DNA of 64,000 nucleotides. Source: Arthrobacter sp. OV608 (GTDB taxonomy: Bacteria; Actinomycetota; Actinomycetes; Actinomycetales; Micrococcaceae). Shown piece by piece: positions 1-9,884 of the stretch. Position numbers and translations under genes: made by a program. The notes beneath the pieces were generated by a model. It saw nothing but the letters and a program-made list of their open reading frames with translations, did no database searches and was not told where the DNA came from. Position 1 is the first letter of the stretch. Every line of letters begins with the position of its first letter. The DNA lies in assembly GCA_900110595.1 (NCBI GenBank), contig FOEZ01000003.1, positions 310,001-374,000 on the forward strand, read 5' to 3'.

Positions 1-1140
1 AAAACCATGTCGGTTCAGGGTGTTTATTCGCATCCTTACTCCCCGCCGGGCCCGCTCAGGAATCTGGAATCAGGGGATAGCTACGCCGGGGAGGGGCTCC
101 TTGCGGTTCCAGCTCCGTCTATTAAACCTTAAGCCTTCAGGGCGTCCCACAGACTTGAAGATGTGAGAGATCCCGCCGGAACGCCGATAGATCGCCGGGA
201 AGGAACGCAAATGTATGCCCTCGTATGGCATCCGGTCAGTGAACCTGCTGACAGAAGGCGGCCGGGTGGGACTCGCTGCGAGCCCGGAGTCGCTGAACAG
301 GCGCACTCCAGCCATCCGGCGAGGTGCTGCCCCGTCGCCTTGCACCCATGATTGATTGATGCCGCGCGCAGCGCTACCCCCAATCATGAGAAGGGCCAGC
401 GCCGTTCCGGTAATAAAAGAGTTATCGATCTTCTGGAAACACGGATAGTCCCCGTAATCGGGCAAAAATTATGGCGAAGTCGAGTCCCATTGAGCTTCTG
501 ATACGCGCGGTTGTTTGTTCCGTGGGCGTACTTCTTCACAATTAGCATCCCTGTGCATTCTCGGCAAAGTTTCTGTCAGGTTCGTGCTTGCCGACTTGTT
601 CCTGGCCTACCCTGCAGCGACTTTGTGGGTGCGGCGGCAAAGATACCGCAAATGTTGTTGGGACTGGCGCGAGAGCACGGACTTCGACTAGTTGGCCTAA
701 AAATAGTCCACTGACACCCGGCAGGGGCAGGAGTACCACGGCCATGAACGGAATGAGCCTGCCGGCTTCCTGGGATAGCGGCAGCAGCAGATCACAAGGA
801 GCAGCATTATGGCGATGTAACTTGTCCTGCACCGGGGGTGGCGGCTACGACGCGGGACGGAAGGTCTACGACTCGGTCGCTGGTAGGCAAAAGGATGGCG
901 GCGTTACCGAGGAGTCGGTGCACCGGGTGGCAGATGACCCCCGACAATGTCCTGGTAATCCACCCAACAGCGTGGACACTGCGCTGGCATTCTTCTCCCG
1001 GGACGACCTGAGGGAAGCGCTGCAGTCGGCGGCGTTCAGGGCGATCTCGGAATGAATTCTTCTAGTGAACCGGGAGGCCCGGCGGCCGTCCCCCTGGCGG
1101 CCACTGGGCGCCCCGCTGACAAGACCCTGGAGCGCCTAGG
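1..1140. other. Region with no confident gene
   Basis: No reading frame here has convincing high-GC codon periodicity or a recognisable family. A 131-residue minus-strand frame (70-465) and a 155-residue plus-strand frame (588-1055) are open but do not resemble known proteins. The last 30 residues of the second (from about 966, ending in a TGA at 1055) look protein-like, with charged helical character, and may be the tail of a broken gene. GC is visibly lower than in the rest of the window. I read this stretch as eroded accessory DNA. Confidence 0.5.
540..850 (-). pseudogene. Possible decayed small integral membrane protein
   Basis: On the minus strand two hydrophobic stretches occur in different frames. 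One frame reads YIAIMLLLVIC near 790-825, followed by a basic loop. The other frame reads LIPFMAVVLLPLPGVSGLFL near 700-760. Joined by a single-base frameshift they would form a two-helix membrane protein. No homologue is recognised. Two nearby stretches (1803-2181 and 2293-2585) show the same kind of damage, which makes decay more likely than chance, but the evidence is thin. Confidence 0.25.
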
Positions 1141-1806
1141 TCAGGGCGAATGGGGTCCCCTGCTCTTGCTCTTCGGTCTCCTACCCTGCCGCCAGCCGGG
1201 GATGACCTCGTTAAGCTGGGCTTCCTTGGCCGCGGTCAGCTTCCCGGCCCGGTGGTCGATGCGTTGCGTGTGCAGCCATACGCCCAGGGTGCGTTCGTCC
1301 CGCTCGTCGGTCTTTTGGTGCCGTGGCCAGTCGTTACCGCCGGCCAGCCAGGCGGCGACCTCAGTCAGGCGGTCCTTCCATCGGACGGCGTCGGCTTCGC
1401 GCTTGGCGGTATTCTGTCGCCAGCCAGGGATCGAGTCCAGGGCTTCAGCGTAGGTGGGGGAGAGGGTGCCCTTCGCGTCGTCTTTGCGGCGGCGGGTCAG
1501 CCACTCAGCCATGGTTGATTCACGGCGGGACAGGCCGCTGACCGGCAACCGGCCCTCGGTCTCATGGAAGGCTAGGACGTCCTGCAGGTTCCGCTGGCCG
1601 GCCTCCGTCACACGACCCGGAACGGGCCTGGCCGCCGCATGGTGTGTATCCCGCAGGCCCGGGTCCTGTTTTGCAGCGATGGCGAGGTGATAGCGGATCA
1701 CCGACTGGGCCACCCCTGTCACTGCCGAGATTTTGCTGGCCGGGATGCCGTTCCGGTACATCAACACCCACTCCGGGTACGGCGTCAAACGCTTGGTCTG
1801 TGTCAT
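1141..1806 (-). CDS. Helicase-associated (HA) domain protein with N-terminal HTH
   Basis: A 221-residue protein. Residues about 10-45 form a helix-turn-helix-like segment (SKISAVTGVAQSVIRYHLAI). Residues about 90-215 carry repeats with the HA-domain pattern: a W-L-x-x-R-R start, an LGVWLHTQR core, a basic loop and a closing PGWRQ. In actinobacteria such domains occur as stand-alone proteins or at the C termini of mobile-element-linked helicases and are thought to bind nucleic acid. No helicase motifs are present. The start ATG at 1806 overlaps the stop of the upstream 88-residue membrane ORF (ATGA), so the two are probably translated together. The function is inferred from the domain only. 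Confidence 0.7.
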   Translation of the reverse strand: MTQTKRLTPYPEWVLMYRNGIPASKISAVTGVAQSVIRYHLAIAAKQDPGLRDTHHAAARPVPGRVTEAGQRNLQDVLAFHETEGRLPVSGLSRRESTMAEWLTRRRKDDAKGTLSPTYAEALDSIPGWRQNTAKREADAVRWKDRLTEVAAWLAGGNDWPRHQKTDERDERTLGVWLHTQRIDHRAGKLTAAKEAQLNEVIPGWRQGRRPKSKSRGPHSP

Positions 1807-2069
1807 CGAAATTGGTCGGGCTGCGGTGCGCCGTGGAGGCCGGCGCCGGTGAGCCAGTCAATCTTGCGGAGGCCCCGGAAGACCGCGGTCACGATCAGGG
1901 CGACACCGAGCAACAGCAGCATTTCGCCGCATAGCGAGAGGGACGTATAGAGGTCCTCGTCGTTTCGGTACGCCTCCTTTCCTGCATGGCAAGTTATGGG
2001 GGATAGGAGCCAACACCCGATCGGTAGTGCTATGGTGCGGGTCAGGAAGATGCAGGCGTTGAGGCGCAT
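1803..2069 (-). CDS. Small membrane protein, probably 5'-truncated by a frameshift
   Basis: An 88-residue ORF with two likely transmembrane helices (IALPIGCWLLSPI and LLLLGVALIVTAVF) and a TGA that overlaps the next gene's ATG. Directly upstream, in another frame from 2181, an ATG opens a frame with a third hydrophobic helix (PLYALVLTIIILRLRLRI) followed by a basic loop. A one-base shift near 2085-2100 would join the two into a three-helix protein of about 123 residues. Either the intact ancestor has been frameshifted or only the 88-residue form is made. The family is not recognised. Confidence 0.45.
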   Translation of the reverse strand: MRLNACIFLTRTIALPIGCWLLSPITCHAGKEAYRNDEDLYTSLSLCGEMLLLLGVALIVTAVFRGLRKIDWLTGAGLHGAPQPDQFR

Positions 2070-2292
2070 CAGTTGGCCCCGGCCCGGGCCGCCGCTTCCG
2101 CTCCTCGATCCGCAGCCGCAGCCGCAAAATGATGATAGTCAGCACCAGGGCGTACAAAGGCAGGACGGCCGCCGCGATCATGAAGATTACCTACAGAAAC
2201 CCCAATGATGCCGAAGGCTGGACTCAAACTCATTAGTACCCCCAATAGTCGATGTCCCTAGGCTATGCGAGGAGTTCGTCAGAGCTCTGCCT

Positions 2293-2585
2293 TCACGGCG
2301 ACTGGTTCCTTTTGGGGCGGGCAAGCAGTTGGGAGATAAGCACCTCCGTCTTCGACCGGTGGTGTATAACTGAGATCGGTGCCAGGGCTGCCAATCTGAT
2401 GAAGACGGCGGTGCAGATCACCCAAAAGTAGGGTGGCCGGCATTGTCAGCGATCAGGAATATGCCCAAGATGGCAAAGGCGCCGATGATAAGCGGGCCAA
2501 TTCACACCAACTGTCTTTCCTGACGAATAATCTTGGCCAGATCGCGGTGCCATTGCTCCCGATTCGCGTCCGCTGGAAGGCGCCA
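2293..2585 (-). pseudogene. Decayed two-helix membrane protein remnant
   Basis: On the minus strand a frame reads EQWHRDLAKIIRQERQLV, then a TGA. It continues in frame with a hydrophobic helix (GPLIIGAFAILGIFLIADN), and after a one-base shift continues with a second helix (YFWVICTAVFIRLAALAPI) and a basic tail ending LLARPKRNQSP before TGA at 2293-2295. One nonsense codon plus one frameshift therefore break an otherwise coherent small membrane protein. The family is not recognised. The rest of 2182-2947 shows no gene I can support. Confidence 0.45.
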
Positions 2586-2734
2586 CCGACTTGCTTGATA
2601 TCAACTCCGAGGACTAGGGGCAGCTGGATCTGGGCACCCCGTACCAAGTTGTCATCAACCCAGTTGAGTCAGTACGAAGCAGTGGTTCAGCGCCATGCTC
2701 AGGGACGCGATTCGCAACCCTGGACGTTGGACAT

Positions 2735-2761
2735 CTGAAAAAGAACCGCCAAGGTTGGCGG
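2735..2761 (-). terminator. Rho-independent terminator of the hsdMS-hsdR operon
   Basis: Read on the minus strand, a perfect 7-bp stem with a 2-base loop (CCGCCAA-CC-TTGGCGG, 2746-2761) is followed at once by TTCTTTTT. It lies about 190 bases past the hsdR stop and points the same way. This is the classical stem plus T-tract pattern. Confidence 0.7.
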
Positions 2762-2947
2762 GCGAGTTAGTCATGGATGAGCGAAGGCCGGGAGGCCTTC
2801 ATCACGGTTGTAACATGGTTCTCGAGCAAGTGTGCGCCTCTAGCTAATCGATCGCTGCGGCCGTTCCGGAACACCTTGGAGCAGCCTGGGTCAGTCAGAG
2901 CGGCTTCCTGGCCCTCGCGTGAGCCAGGAGGTTTTCGATACCGATCT

Positions 2948-5900
2948 TCACGGCTCCTCGTTCTCTCCAGAAGCAGCCCTTCCTGCCGGGACGTCCAGGT
3001 CTTCAGGCAACTCATCGGAAAGGATGAACCGGCGCAACAGCTTCTCGACCTCCCTGTTGACCTTGAACAGCGAGAGCGAGGTCCCCTCGCGGTGCTCCAG
3101 ATAGTTTGTAGCGCGAGCTTGGTCGACGCTGGCCTTCAGGCTGCTAAATCGCCCATATTCATCAATGTTGACTTCAGTCAGCTGAGCGGCAAGCAATACG
3201 CGCAGCTGCGACTCGTCGACGCCGATCGCCTTAATGAGCTGGGCGATCTGCCGGTCTTGGTGCGTCTGCTTGTAATCGTTGATGTAATCCGCGACCGTCT
3301 TGTTCTCCATGAGCACTGCATGACCAGAGGCGACATCATGCAGCCACAGATTCGCGAACACCTGGTCCTCACTGGGCAGTCGTGCGAAGCTTGCATGCAC
3401 CTCTTCCAGCAGTTCGCTCAGCCGATCAGCAGGAAGATTATCTCGACGGCCATGGATGTACTTCTGGAACTTGTCATTCAAGTAGTCCGCATCAACACGA
3501 TCGGTGTCAATGTGAGTGATGTGGACGTCTATGTCGAATGCGGGCACTGCTGAACTGCCACCGCCCGAATCGTTGCCCGAATCATCCGAGGAAGCCAGCT
3601 CCTTGTAACGGGCGATCAGAGCACCGTAAGAGTCCTCGTTGAGCTCGACGGTGATTGTTCGCCGGGGATCGTTAAACGTATACTCCTCGACGCTCCAAGT
3701 GAACCCCTGGATACGCGCGGCCTGCAGCTCGTGGTAGAGCTCGCTGAACACCTTGGCAAATTCCCCGCGAGCCGCCGCTTCCGCGGGCAGGGTGGCAAAG
3801 TCGCCCACACCGGCGAAGGTCTCCTTGATCTTCGTGAAGCACTCGTTGATCCGTATGAGGTGCCCATCTAGGTGCTCGACAAACAGTCCCAGCGGCTTGT
3901 GGCCTGAATACAGCTCCACGGCGCGGTCAACGTTCCGCTTCATGGTGTGCGGGCGGCGGTAATAGCGGATCGAACCGAAGGGCTTGTCAGGCCCGAAGAT
4001 GCGGTTGGTGCGCGAGAACGCCTGGATGACGTTCTCGTACTCCAGCACCTTGTCCAGATACAGAGTGTTGAGCCACTTGGAGTCGAAGCCCGTGAGCATT
4101 TGATCGACCACGATGAGGAGGTTGATCTGGTAGTCAGGCGTGAAATCGGCCAGGTGGTAGGGCTTTTTATGCGCCAGCCGAGCGGCGACGTCAGCCTTGA
4201 ATTCGTCGTAGGTGGACATCCTGAAGTTCTGACCGAACCGCGCGTTGTAGTCCTCCAGGATCTCGACCAGGCCGTCCTCTTTGAAGAGTTGCGCGTCGCC
4301 GGTGTTGTCGATGCTGGGGTCGAACAGCGCAGTCACCGTCAAATTTGGGTGCTTCAAGCGGAACAACCTGTAGTACTCGATGGCCTCCGGGATGGAGCTG
4401 GTAGCCAGAATGGCGTGGAACTTCCCGTTCTGGCTTAGTGCGATCCAGTTCTCCACGATGTCGGAGACCACAGCAGCTCGGTGCTCCGGACGTTTGTACT
4501 GCGCCGAGGACAGATAGTCTTCGACACCCTTCAGCGTGCGCCCATTGGCGCCAACCGTGGATGCCATTGGAACCTGCTTCTTGTCCATGAACTTCCGGAA
4601 GATTTTCGCCTTGTCCGGGTCGGACAGGGCATCGACCTCATCAGAGGCCCGGGCTGCTTGCAGTCCGACCTGCTTGCGCAGGTCCTGCGCCCTGTAGGTC
4701 TCGACCATCTCTGGATCGAAGCCCAAGACATTCTTGTCTCGGATGCCGTCTGCGATCGAGTAACGATGCAGCTCATCACCGAACAGGGTGGTGGTCGTGC
4801 TGTTCTTCCGCTGGTTCTCGTCATGGATCGGCGTCCCGGTGAAGCCGAAGAACATGGCGTCGGGAAGAGTCTGCTTTATGGCGACCAGCATCTCGCCAAA
4901 CGTCGAGCGGTGGGCCTCATCGACCACGAACACAACCCGCTTGCGCCTCATGGCCGCGATGTCGCTGGAGCCTACGCCCTCCTCATCGTTGAGCTTGCTC
5001 ATCTTTTGAATCGAGGTGACGATCAACACCGTCTGATCATCTTTCAGCTTCCACAGTAACTGCAGGGAGCTCGACGTATCCTCCACGTCGATCGCATCTC
5101 CCCCGAAGCTGCGGTAGTTCTCCAGCGATTGGGTCCCCAGCTCGATGCGGTCGAGCAGGAACACTACCTTGTCGGCGTCCTTGGAGTCCGAGATTAATTG
5201 GGCAGTCTTGAAGCTCGTGACGGTCTTACCGCTGCCAGTCGTATGCCAGACGTAACCTCCGCGCTGCTCGTTGTCACTCCAGACCTTCTTGGTCACTCGG
5301 TCGGCGATGCGGCTGGCAGCGTAATACTGGTAGCTGCGCATCACCATGAAAGTGCCCGCCGCGCGGTCCGCCACCGTGTAGAAACCAATTAGCTGGTGGG
5401 CCATCGGGATGGCGAGCAGGGAACGCACGATCTGGTCCCAGTCGTTGATGGGCTCGTTGTCAAAGTCCGCCCACTGGAAGTAGAAGTCGGAGTTGAATCT
5501 GCCATCAGGCCCAGGATTTGCGAAGTAGCGGGTTTGCTCGGGAGTCATGGCCACGAAAACCTGAACGAGGCTGAACAAATCCTTGTATACCCCCTCATGG
5601 GCGTACTTCTCGATCTGGTGGTAAGCCTGGCTCACCGGCACACCGGAACGCTTCAGCTCCACGTGGATCACCGGCATGCCGTTGATGAGAAGCATTAAGT
5701 CGCCACGGCGGTCAGGCAGAATCTCGTTGCGGGTGCTGTAGCGCGGCTGCCGGGCGATTTGATAGCGCGACTGCCCGCCGGCGATTTCCAAGCGGTCGTA
5801 AATCTTGAGGCTGACCTCCATACCGAGGTTGCTGGAACCGGGGGCATCGCGACGGATCGCCACGGTCCTGCCATTGATGAACTCGTTTAATCGCAACGGA

Positions 5901-6127
5901 GTGCGGAGGCAGGTTATCTGTTCTAGGACCTGGGCCATCTCGTTCTGAGTCAACGGCACGTCCCCCAGCCGGTCCTGAGAGCGGTTGTTCTCGAACAGAA
6001 TCGATGCCCAGTTGTCTACGAGTCTCTGCCTGGAGGGATAGTCAATGACCTCATCCCACCCGTTGCGTTGGAGGGCCGCTATAACCGCGTTCTCAAAATC
6101 GGTCTCGCTGCTGAATCCCATGATCAT
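2948..6127 (-). CDS. hsdR: Type I restriction enzyme HsdR (endonuclease/translocase)
   Basis: A 1059-residue motor and nuclease subunit of a type I restriction system. It binds the methyltransferase-specificity complex, translocates unmodified DNA and cuts at a distance. The N-terminal PD-(D/E)xK nuclease is visible at about 143-159 (D143, then VELK with E157 and K159), followed by the conserved R-G-V-P and A-Y-x-Q-I elements. The SF2 helicase motor has Walker A TTGSGKT (296-302), DEAH (403-406), FTGTP (429-433) and LTGFDSKWLNTLYLDK. Length is normal for the family. The start overlaps nothing and lies 6 bases after the hsdMS stop, so it is one operon. No interrupting stop is seen, so it should be active. 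Confidence 0.97.
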   Translation of the reverse strand: MIMGFSSETDFENAVIAALQRNGWDEVIDYPSRQRLVDNWASILFENNRSQDRLGDVPLTQNEMAQVLEQITCLRTPLRLNEFINGRTVAIRRDAPGSSNLGMEVSLKIYDRLEIAGGQSRYQIARQPRYSTRNEILPDRRGDLMLLINGMPVIHVELKRSGVPVSQAYHQIEKYAHEGVYKDLFSLVQVFVAMTPEQTRYFANPGPDGRFNSDFYFQWADFDNEPINDWDQIVRSLLAIPMAHQLIGFYTVADRAAGTFMVMRSYQYYAASRIADRVTKKVWSDNEQRGGYVWHTTGSGKTVTSFKTAQLISDSKDADKVVFLLDRIELGTQSLENYRSFGGDAIDVEDTSSSLQLLWKLKDDQTVLIVTSIQKMSKLNDEEGVGSSDIAAMRRKRVVFVVDEAHRSTFGEMLVAIKQTLPDAMFFGFTGTPIHDENQRKNSTTTTLFGDELHRYSIADGIRDKNVLGFDPEMVETYRAQDLRKQVGLQAARASDEVDALSDPDKAKIFRKFMDKKQVPMASTVGANGRTLKGVEDYLSSAQYKRPEHRAAVVSDIVENWIALSQNGKFHAILATSSIPEAIEYYRLFRLKHPNLTVTALFDPSIDNTGDAQLFKEDGLVEILEDYNARFGQNFRMSTYDEFKADVAARLAHKKPYHLADFTPDYQINLLIVVDQMLTGFDSKWLNTLYLDKVLEYENVIQAFSRTNRIFGPDKPFGSIRYYRRPHTMKRNVDRAVELYSGHKPLGLFVEHLDGHLIRINECFTKIKETFAGVGDFATLPAEAAARGEFAKVFSELYHELQAARIQGFTWSVEEYTFNDPRRTITVELNEDSYGALIARYKELASSDDSGNDSGGGSSAVPAFDIDVHITHIDTDRVDADYLNDKFQKYIHGRRDNLPADRLSELLEEVHASFARLPSEDQVFANLWLHDVASGHAVLMENKTVADYINDYKQTHQDRQIAQLIKAIGVDESQLRVLLAAQLTEVNIDEYGRFSSLKASVDQARATNYLEHREGTSLSLFKVNREVEKLLRRFILSDELPEDLDVPAGRAASGENEEP

Positions 6128-6133
6128 GCCGCC

Positions 6134-9100
6134 TTAGATGAACATCTTCTGCATGAGCCCCGACTTCACCTGCTGGAGCTTGTCCATATAGAGCTGCCTG
6201 GCCGCGATTAGGGAGTCGAGCTTAGTAAAAAGACTGCCAATCGCGTGCTGCTCCGCCGGGAGGGACGGTAGTTGGATGTTGATATCCATTGCCTTGTTTT
6301 TGGAGATGTTGAACCTCGAAATGCCTTGTGCTAGAAGCTCGAACTGCTGACGCGTAGGAACGGCGCGCAATGCATATGCAAAGAAGGAACTGTCCAGGTC
6401 AACTTGCGGCCGAAATCCGAAACAGAAGCTGTTCAGGTACACGTTGTTGTCGGTCCCAAGCCAGACGGAGGCCATCCCAACGTCCTGCGGGGTCTCGGAA
6501 GAGACGGTGAACAATGCATCCCCCGTCTTGACTTCATGCTGCTTGGGGTCGACCTCTACTGCGCCACAGCGCGCTGTGTCGAGAATCGTGGGGTTCTGAA
6601 AGACATCCATATAGGTCACGTATCGGGCCTCCCCGTGACCGAAGTCCGCCTTGGTCTTGCCGGTCAGACCGCCATAGGGGGAACCTAAGTCCCCAAGCCT
6701 GCGTCGCTCCCACTTTGAGGTGAATCCCTCGAACCGGACTTCAGGTTCATCGGCACCCGCCTTTGGGAACATTCGTTGTAGGAGGGCATCGGGCCCTCCC
6801 AATGAGCGCTGGAACACTTGTAGCGCTTCGACATCGGGCAATGAACCGGTCAAGGACCCCAACATGTCACCCAGCTCGCGCTCGGTCCGCTCGATCTCGA
6901 CCTGGAGATCGATCATGCTGGTTGCGTACTTGTCACCGAGCGCCTGGACTCGCTGGTCCAGTCTTCTCAACACAGTCGAAGGCATCGTGTTCAACTGCTC
7001 CAATAACGGCTCAACCCACTTCGCCACCAGAAGTTTGTTGATCTGCTCCTCGGTTAGGTTCTCGATTGCCTGGTGTGTAGCGGCTTCGAGATCTGCAGCG
7101 GCCGCCTTGAGCTGCTTCTTCGCCTTCCCCTGGTCGTCCAAGAGCTGTTTGGCGCGGATCTGGATGGCCTCCGGACTGTCTTCCGCCCACGAGTCCCCTG
7201 ACTTCTGGAGCTCCTTGACTGAATTATTGAGCTCCCCCTTGAGGAAACCGTCCTCGTTCGCGTTCAGTACCGCGCTTAGGTCCACCTTCAAGTCCTCGGA
7301 GAGTTTCTCGAACATCTGTTCCAGCTCACCGTCAATCGCGGCAATCTCGTGGGTCAGGTCCGCAACCTGCCTCTTCTGCTCCGGCAACAGGTGCTCTTGG
7401 ACGAGCTCGAACGGGAGGACCCTGCCTTCCCAGCCGTCCTGCACCTCAACCTTCTCCTTGTTCTTGGTCTTCATCACCATGACGGGGTCGATTTGACGGA
7501 TTGCCTGCTCGCCCTCGGTCTGGATAATTTCCAGATCGGTGGAGATCTCGGCCCACTGGTCATGCAGGATCTGGTACACCTCGAAGGAGTCCACCAGCGG
7601 GACTTCGGTGAACCGAGCGAACACGTCCTCAGTCAGCGAATCCGCGGTTGGCAGGAGCGGTACCGACGCGCGCTCATGTACCAGTTCGCGGCGCAGTCGC
7701 TCGGACAGGCCGGTCAATGCCTCGGGCACACGAGCACGGAACGCGGCAACCGAAGGATGATTGTGTATACGCGCATGCAGATCGGCTCCAGCCATCTGCG
7801 CATACCCATCGTGGGTAACGGTGAACAGCTCTTCTCGCAGGCCAGGGAGCACCTCCCAGAACGGCATCAATGTGTCGACCTCAACTTCGGGGATACCCCC
7901 GAACATGGTGGCGTATAGGTCGACCGGTTCAGCTGGGGGAGTCGCGCTCACGTAGCGGGGCATGTTCAGGTTGTAGTGATTGGTGCGAATCTCGTCACGG
8001 CTGACCACACGCGCAAAGCGCTCAACGTCTACTCGACTCTCCACGGTGTCAGCAATGCGGCGGATGTCAGAGGCGCGGAGTTGGTTGCTCTTGCCGACCT
8101 TCTTATAGCCCTGGGAAGCGTCAATGAACAGCACATCGTCGTGTTCACGCCTCTGCTTGAGCACCATGATTATCGTCGGGATGCCAGTGCCGTAAAAGAT
8201 CCCGGCCGGCAACCCAATTATGGCGTCGATGTGGTTCTGCTCGATTAGCTCCTTGCGTATCGTGGCCTCATTGCCACCGCGGAACAGCACGCCGTGGGGC
8301 AACACGACCGTCATGATCCCGTCAGGCTTGACGTGGAACAGGTCGTGCAGCAGGAAGGCGTAGTCCGCCTTGCTACTGGGCGCCAATCCGAAGCGTGCAT
8401 AGCGAGGATCGGCCTGTTTGCCGGCGGGCTCCCAGTGCTGGGAGTAGGGCGGGTTCGATACCACCGCGTCCACATACAGCGGCTTGTAGGTCCCGGCGGG
8501 GTCCTGTTCGTCAAACATCGGCCAATCCTGCTCCAGGCTGTCGCCGTTGCGCGCGACGATGTTGTCTGGCTTGATTCCGCGCATAACCAAGTTCATCCTG
8601 GTCAAGTTGTAGGTATTGGACTTTAGCTCCTGGGCGAAGTACTTGATCCTGTCCGGATCGCCCATGTGCCGTGCGACGGCTTGGCCGATATTGAGCAACA
8701 GGGAGCCTGAACCCGAGGTCGGGTCATAGATGCGAATCTCTGAGCGACCAGCCAGATGCTTGGCGATGATCCTGCTCATCAGCAGGGACACCTCGTGTGG
8801 CGTGTAAAATTCGCCGGCCTTCTTGCCGGCATTGGCTGCGAAGCTCGCGATCAGGTACTCGTATATGAACCCCAATACGTCGTAGCCCTGGCGCCCGTCC
8901 ATCGGGATGTCCTTGATGAGCTTGAGGAGCTCACGCACGGCCTTGGTCTGCGACACAGTGCTTTCGCCCAACTTGGACAAACCGGTCTGGAGCGTGTCGA
9001 AGATCCCCTTGAAAAGCCCCTCGCTGTTCGACGAGATGAGACGAGAGAAGGCCGACAGGGCGTCCCGAACATCGCCAACGTTGAAGTCGTTGCCCTTGGC

Positions 9101-9370
9101 CAGCCAGGTCGAGTAGAGGTGGTCGTAAGCGATGAAGTACCCGACGTTGTTCTGCAGGTAGGTGACAGTGTCACCATCCGACTCGATTAGCGCCTCGGAG
9201 AACTCTTCAGCCGGCATCCCGTTGCGAAGAAGAAACTGCTCCTGACTATCAGACAGGAACTTGTAGAAGATGAAGCCAAGGATGTAGTCCTTGTACTCGT
9301 TGGCATCGATCTTCGACCGCATCGCATTGGCCGACTCCCAGATTCGCGCTGCGAGCTGTTGCTTGTTCAT
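6134..9370 (-). CDS. hsdM: Type I methyltransferase HsdM fused to a single-TRD HsdS
   Basis: A 1078-residue fusion. Residues 1-480 are HsdM: the N-terminal helical domain (DYILGFIFYKFLSD), GEFYTPHEV (187-195), the AdoMet-binding DPTSGSGSLLL (216-226) and catalytic NPPY (306-309). Residues about 600-865 are rich in charged heptads, a predicted coiled coil. From about 877 the protein switches to HsdS: EVRFEGFTSKWERRRLGDLG opens one target-recognition domain, and the end (IQLPSLPAEQHAIGSLFTKL then LMQKMFI) is the usual HsdS conserved helix. Only one TRD is present, so two chains may be needed to read a bipartite site. No separate hsdS lies nearby. SD-like GAAGGGA precedes the ATG. AdoMet-dependent adenine methylation is expected from NPPY. 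Confidence 0.93.
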   Translation of the reverse strand: MNKQQLAARIWESANAMRSKIDANEYKDYILGFIFYKFLSDSQEQFLLRNGMPAEEFSEALIESDGDTVTYLQNNVGYFIAYDHLYSTWLAKGNDFNVGDVRDALSAFSRLISSNSEGLFKGIFDTLQTGLSKLGESTVSQTKAVRELLKLIKDIPMDGRQGYDVLGFIYEYLIASFAANAGKKAGEFYTPHEVSLLMSRIIAKHLAGRSEIRIYDPTSGSGSLLLNIGQAVARHMGDPDRIKYFAQELKSNTYNLTRMNLVMRGIKPDNIVARNGDSLEQDWPMFDEQDPAGTYKPLYVDAVVSNPPYSQHWEPAGKQADPRYARFGLAPSSKADYAFLLHDLFHVKPDGIMTVVLPHGVLFRGGNEATIRKELIEQNHIDAIIGLPAGIFYGTGIPTIIMVLKQRREHDDVLFIDASQGYKKVGKSNQLRASDIRRIADTVESRVDVERFARVVSRDEIRTNHYNLNMPRYVSATPPAEPVDLYATMFGGIPEVEVDTLMPFWEVLPGLREELFTVTHDGYAQMAGADLHARIHNHPSVAAFRARVPEALTGLSERLRRELVHERASVPLLPTADSLTEDVFARFTEVPLVDSFEVYQILHDQWAEISTDLEIIQTEGEQAIRQIDPVMVMKTKNKEKVEVQDGWEGRVLPFELVQEHLLPEQKRQVADLTHEIAAIDGELEQMFEKLSEDLKVDLSAVLNANEDGFLKGELNNSVKELQKSGDSWAEDSPEAIQIRAKQLLDDQGKAKKQLKAAAADLEAATHQAIENLTEEQINKLLVAKWVEPLLEQLNTMPSTVLRRLDQRVQALGDKYATSMIDLQVEIERTERELGDMLGSLTGSLPDVEALQVFQRSLGGPDALLQRMFPKAGADEPEVRFEGFTSKWERRRLGDLGSPYGGLTGKTKADFGHGEARYVTYMDVFQNPTILDTARCGAVEVDPKQHEVKTGDALFTVSSETPQDVGMASVWLGTDNNVYLNSFCFGFRPQVDLDSSFFAYALRAVPTRQQFELLAQGISRFNISKNKAMDINIQLPSLPAEQHAIGSLFTKLDSLIAARQLYMDKLQQVKSGLMQKMFI

Positions 9371-9884
9371 CGAGTCCCTTCTCGCCGCTTTAGTGCGAGT
9401 GTAGAAAAATTAGTCGTGATTCCTGACACTCTGCTCCGGGCCTCCGATCGTTTACCGATCCGGCCGAAAAGGTGTCACAACTTCCCCAGTTTAGTATCGT
9501 GACGTCGCCCATCTGATGACACTCTGCACAACCGGCGTGGCCGCGGATGTCAGATTCAGAAGGCGCGGCACGGATGACAGCAGGGGCTATCACGGACGGA
9601 TTGCCATATGGCGACAAAAGCTGCCCCATCGTGGGATCGCCTTACGGACGTATTTATCTTGCTTCGCTGACTCCGCATCGAATCACTTCTATTAGATTGG
9701 AGCATGACACGGGGTGTTGAAGTTTCCGAGCCCGTAGGTCGAGGGGAGATCCCAGTCGCATCGGGATAACTGCTCCGTGTAGAAGCTTGCACCGCAAGGT
9801 TTTGACGATCCTTGAGGCGAACGGATTGTAATGCTTGGTCCGCGCCTCTCAAGTTCTCCCCGCGGGGTCACGGACGCCGCCTAG
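9371..9884. other. Upstream region of the RM operon, no gene
   Basis: The 5' flank of hsdMS. An AT-rich stretch (AATTTTTCTACACT on the minus strand, around 9400) could hold the promoter. I see no supported gene between here and the deoR-like remnant. Open frames on both strands are short and lack protein character. Confidence 0.4.

Noticed and set aside
588..1055. A 155-residue plus-strand ORF
   Set aside because: Only the last 30 residues look protein-like; the rest is compositionally random. Mentioned as possible remnant only.
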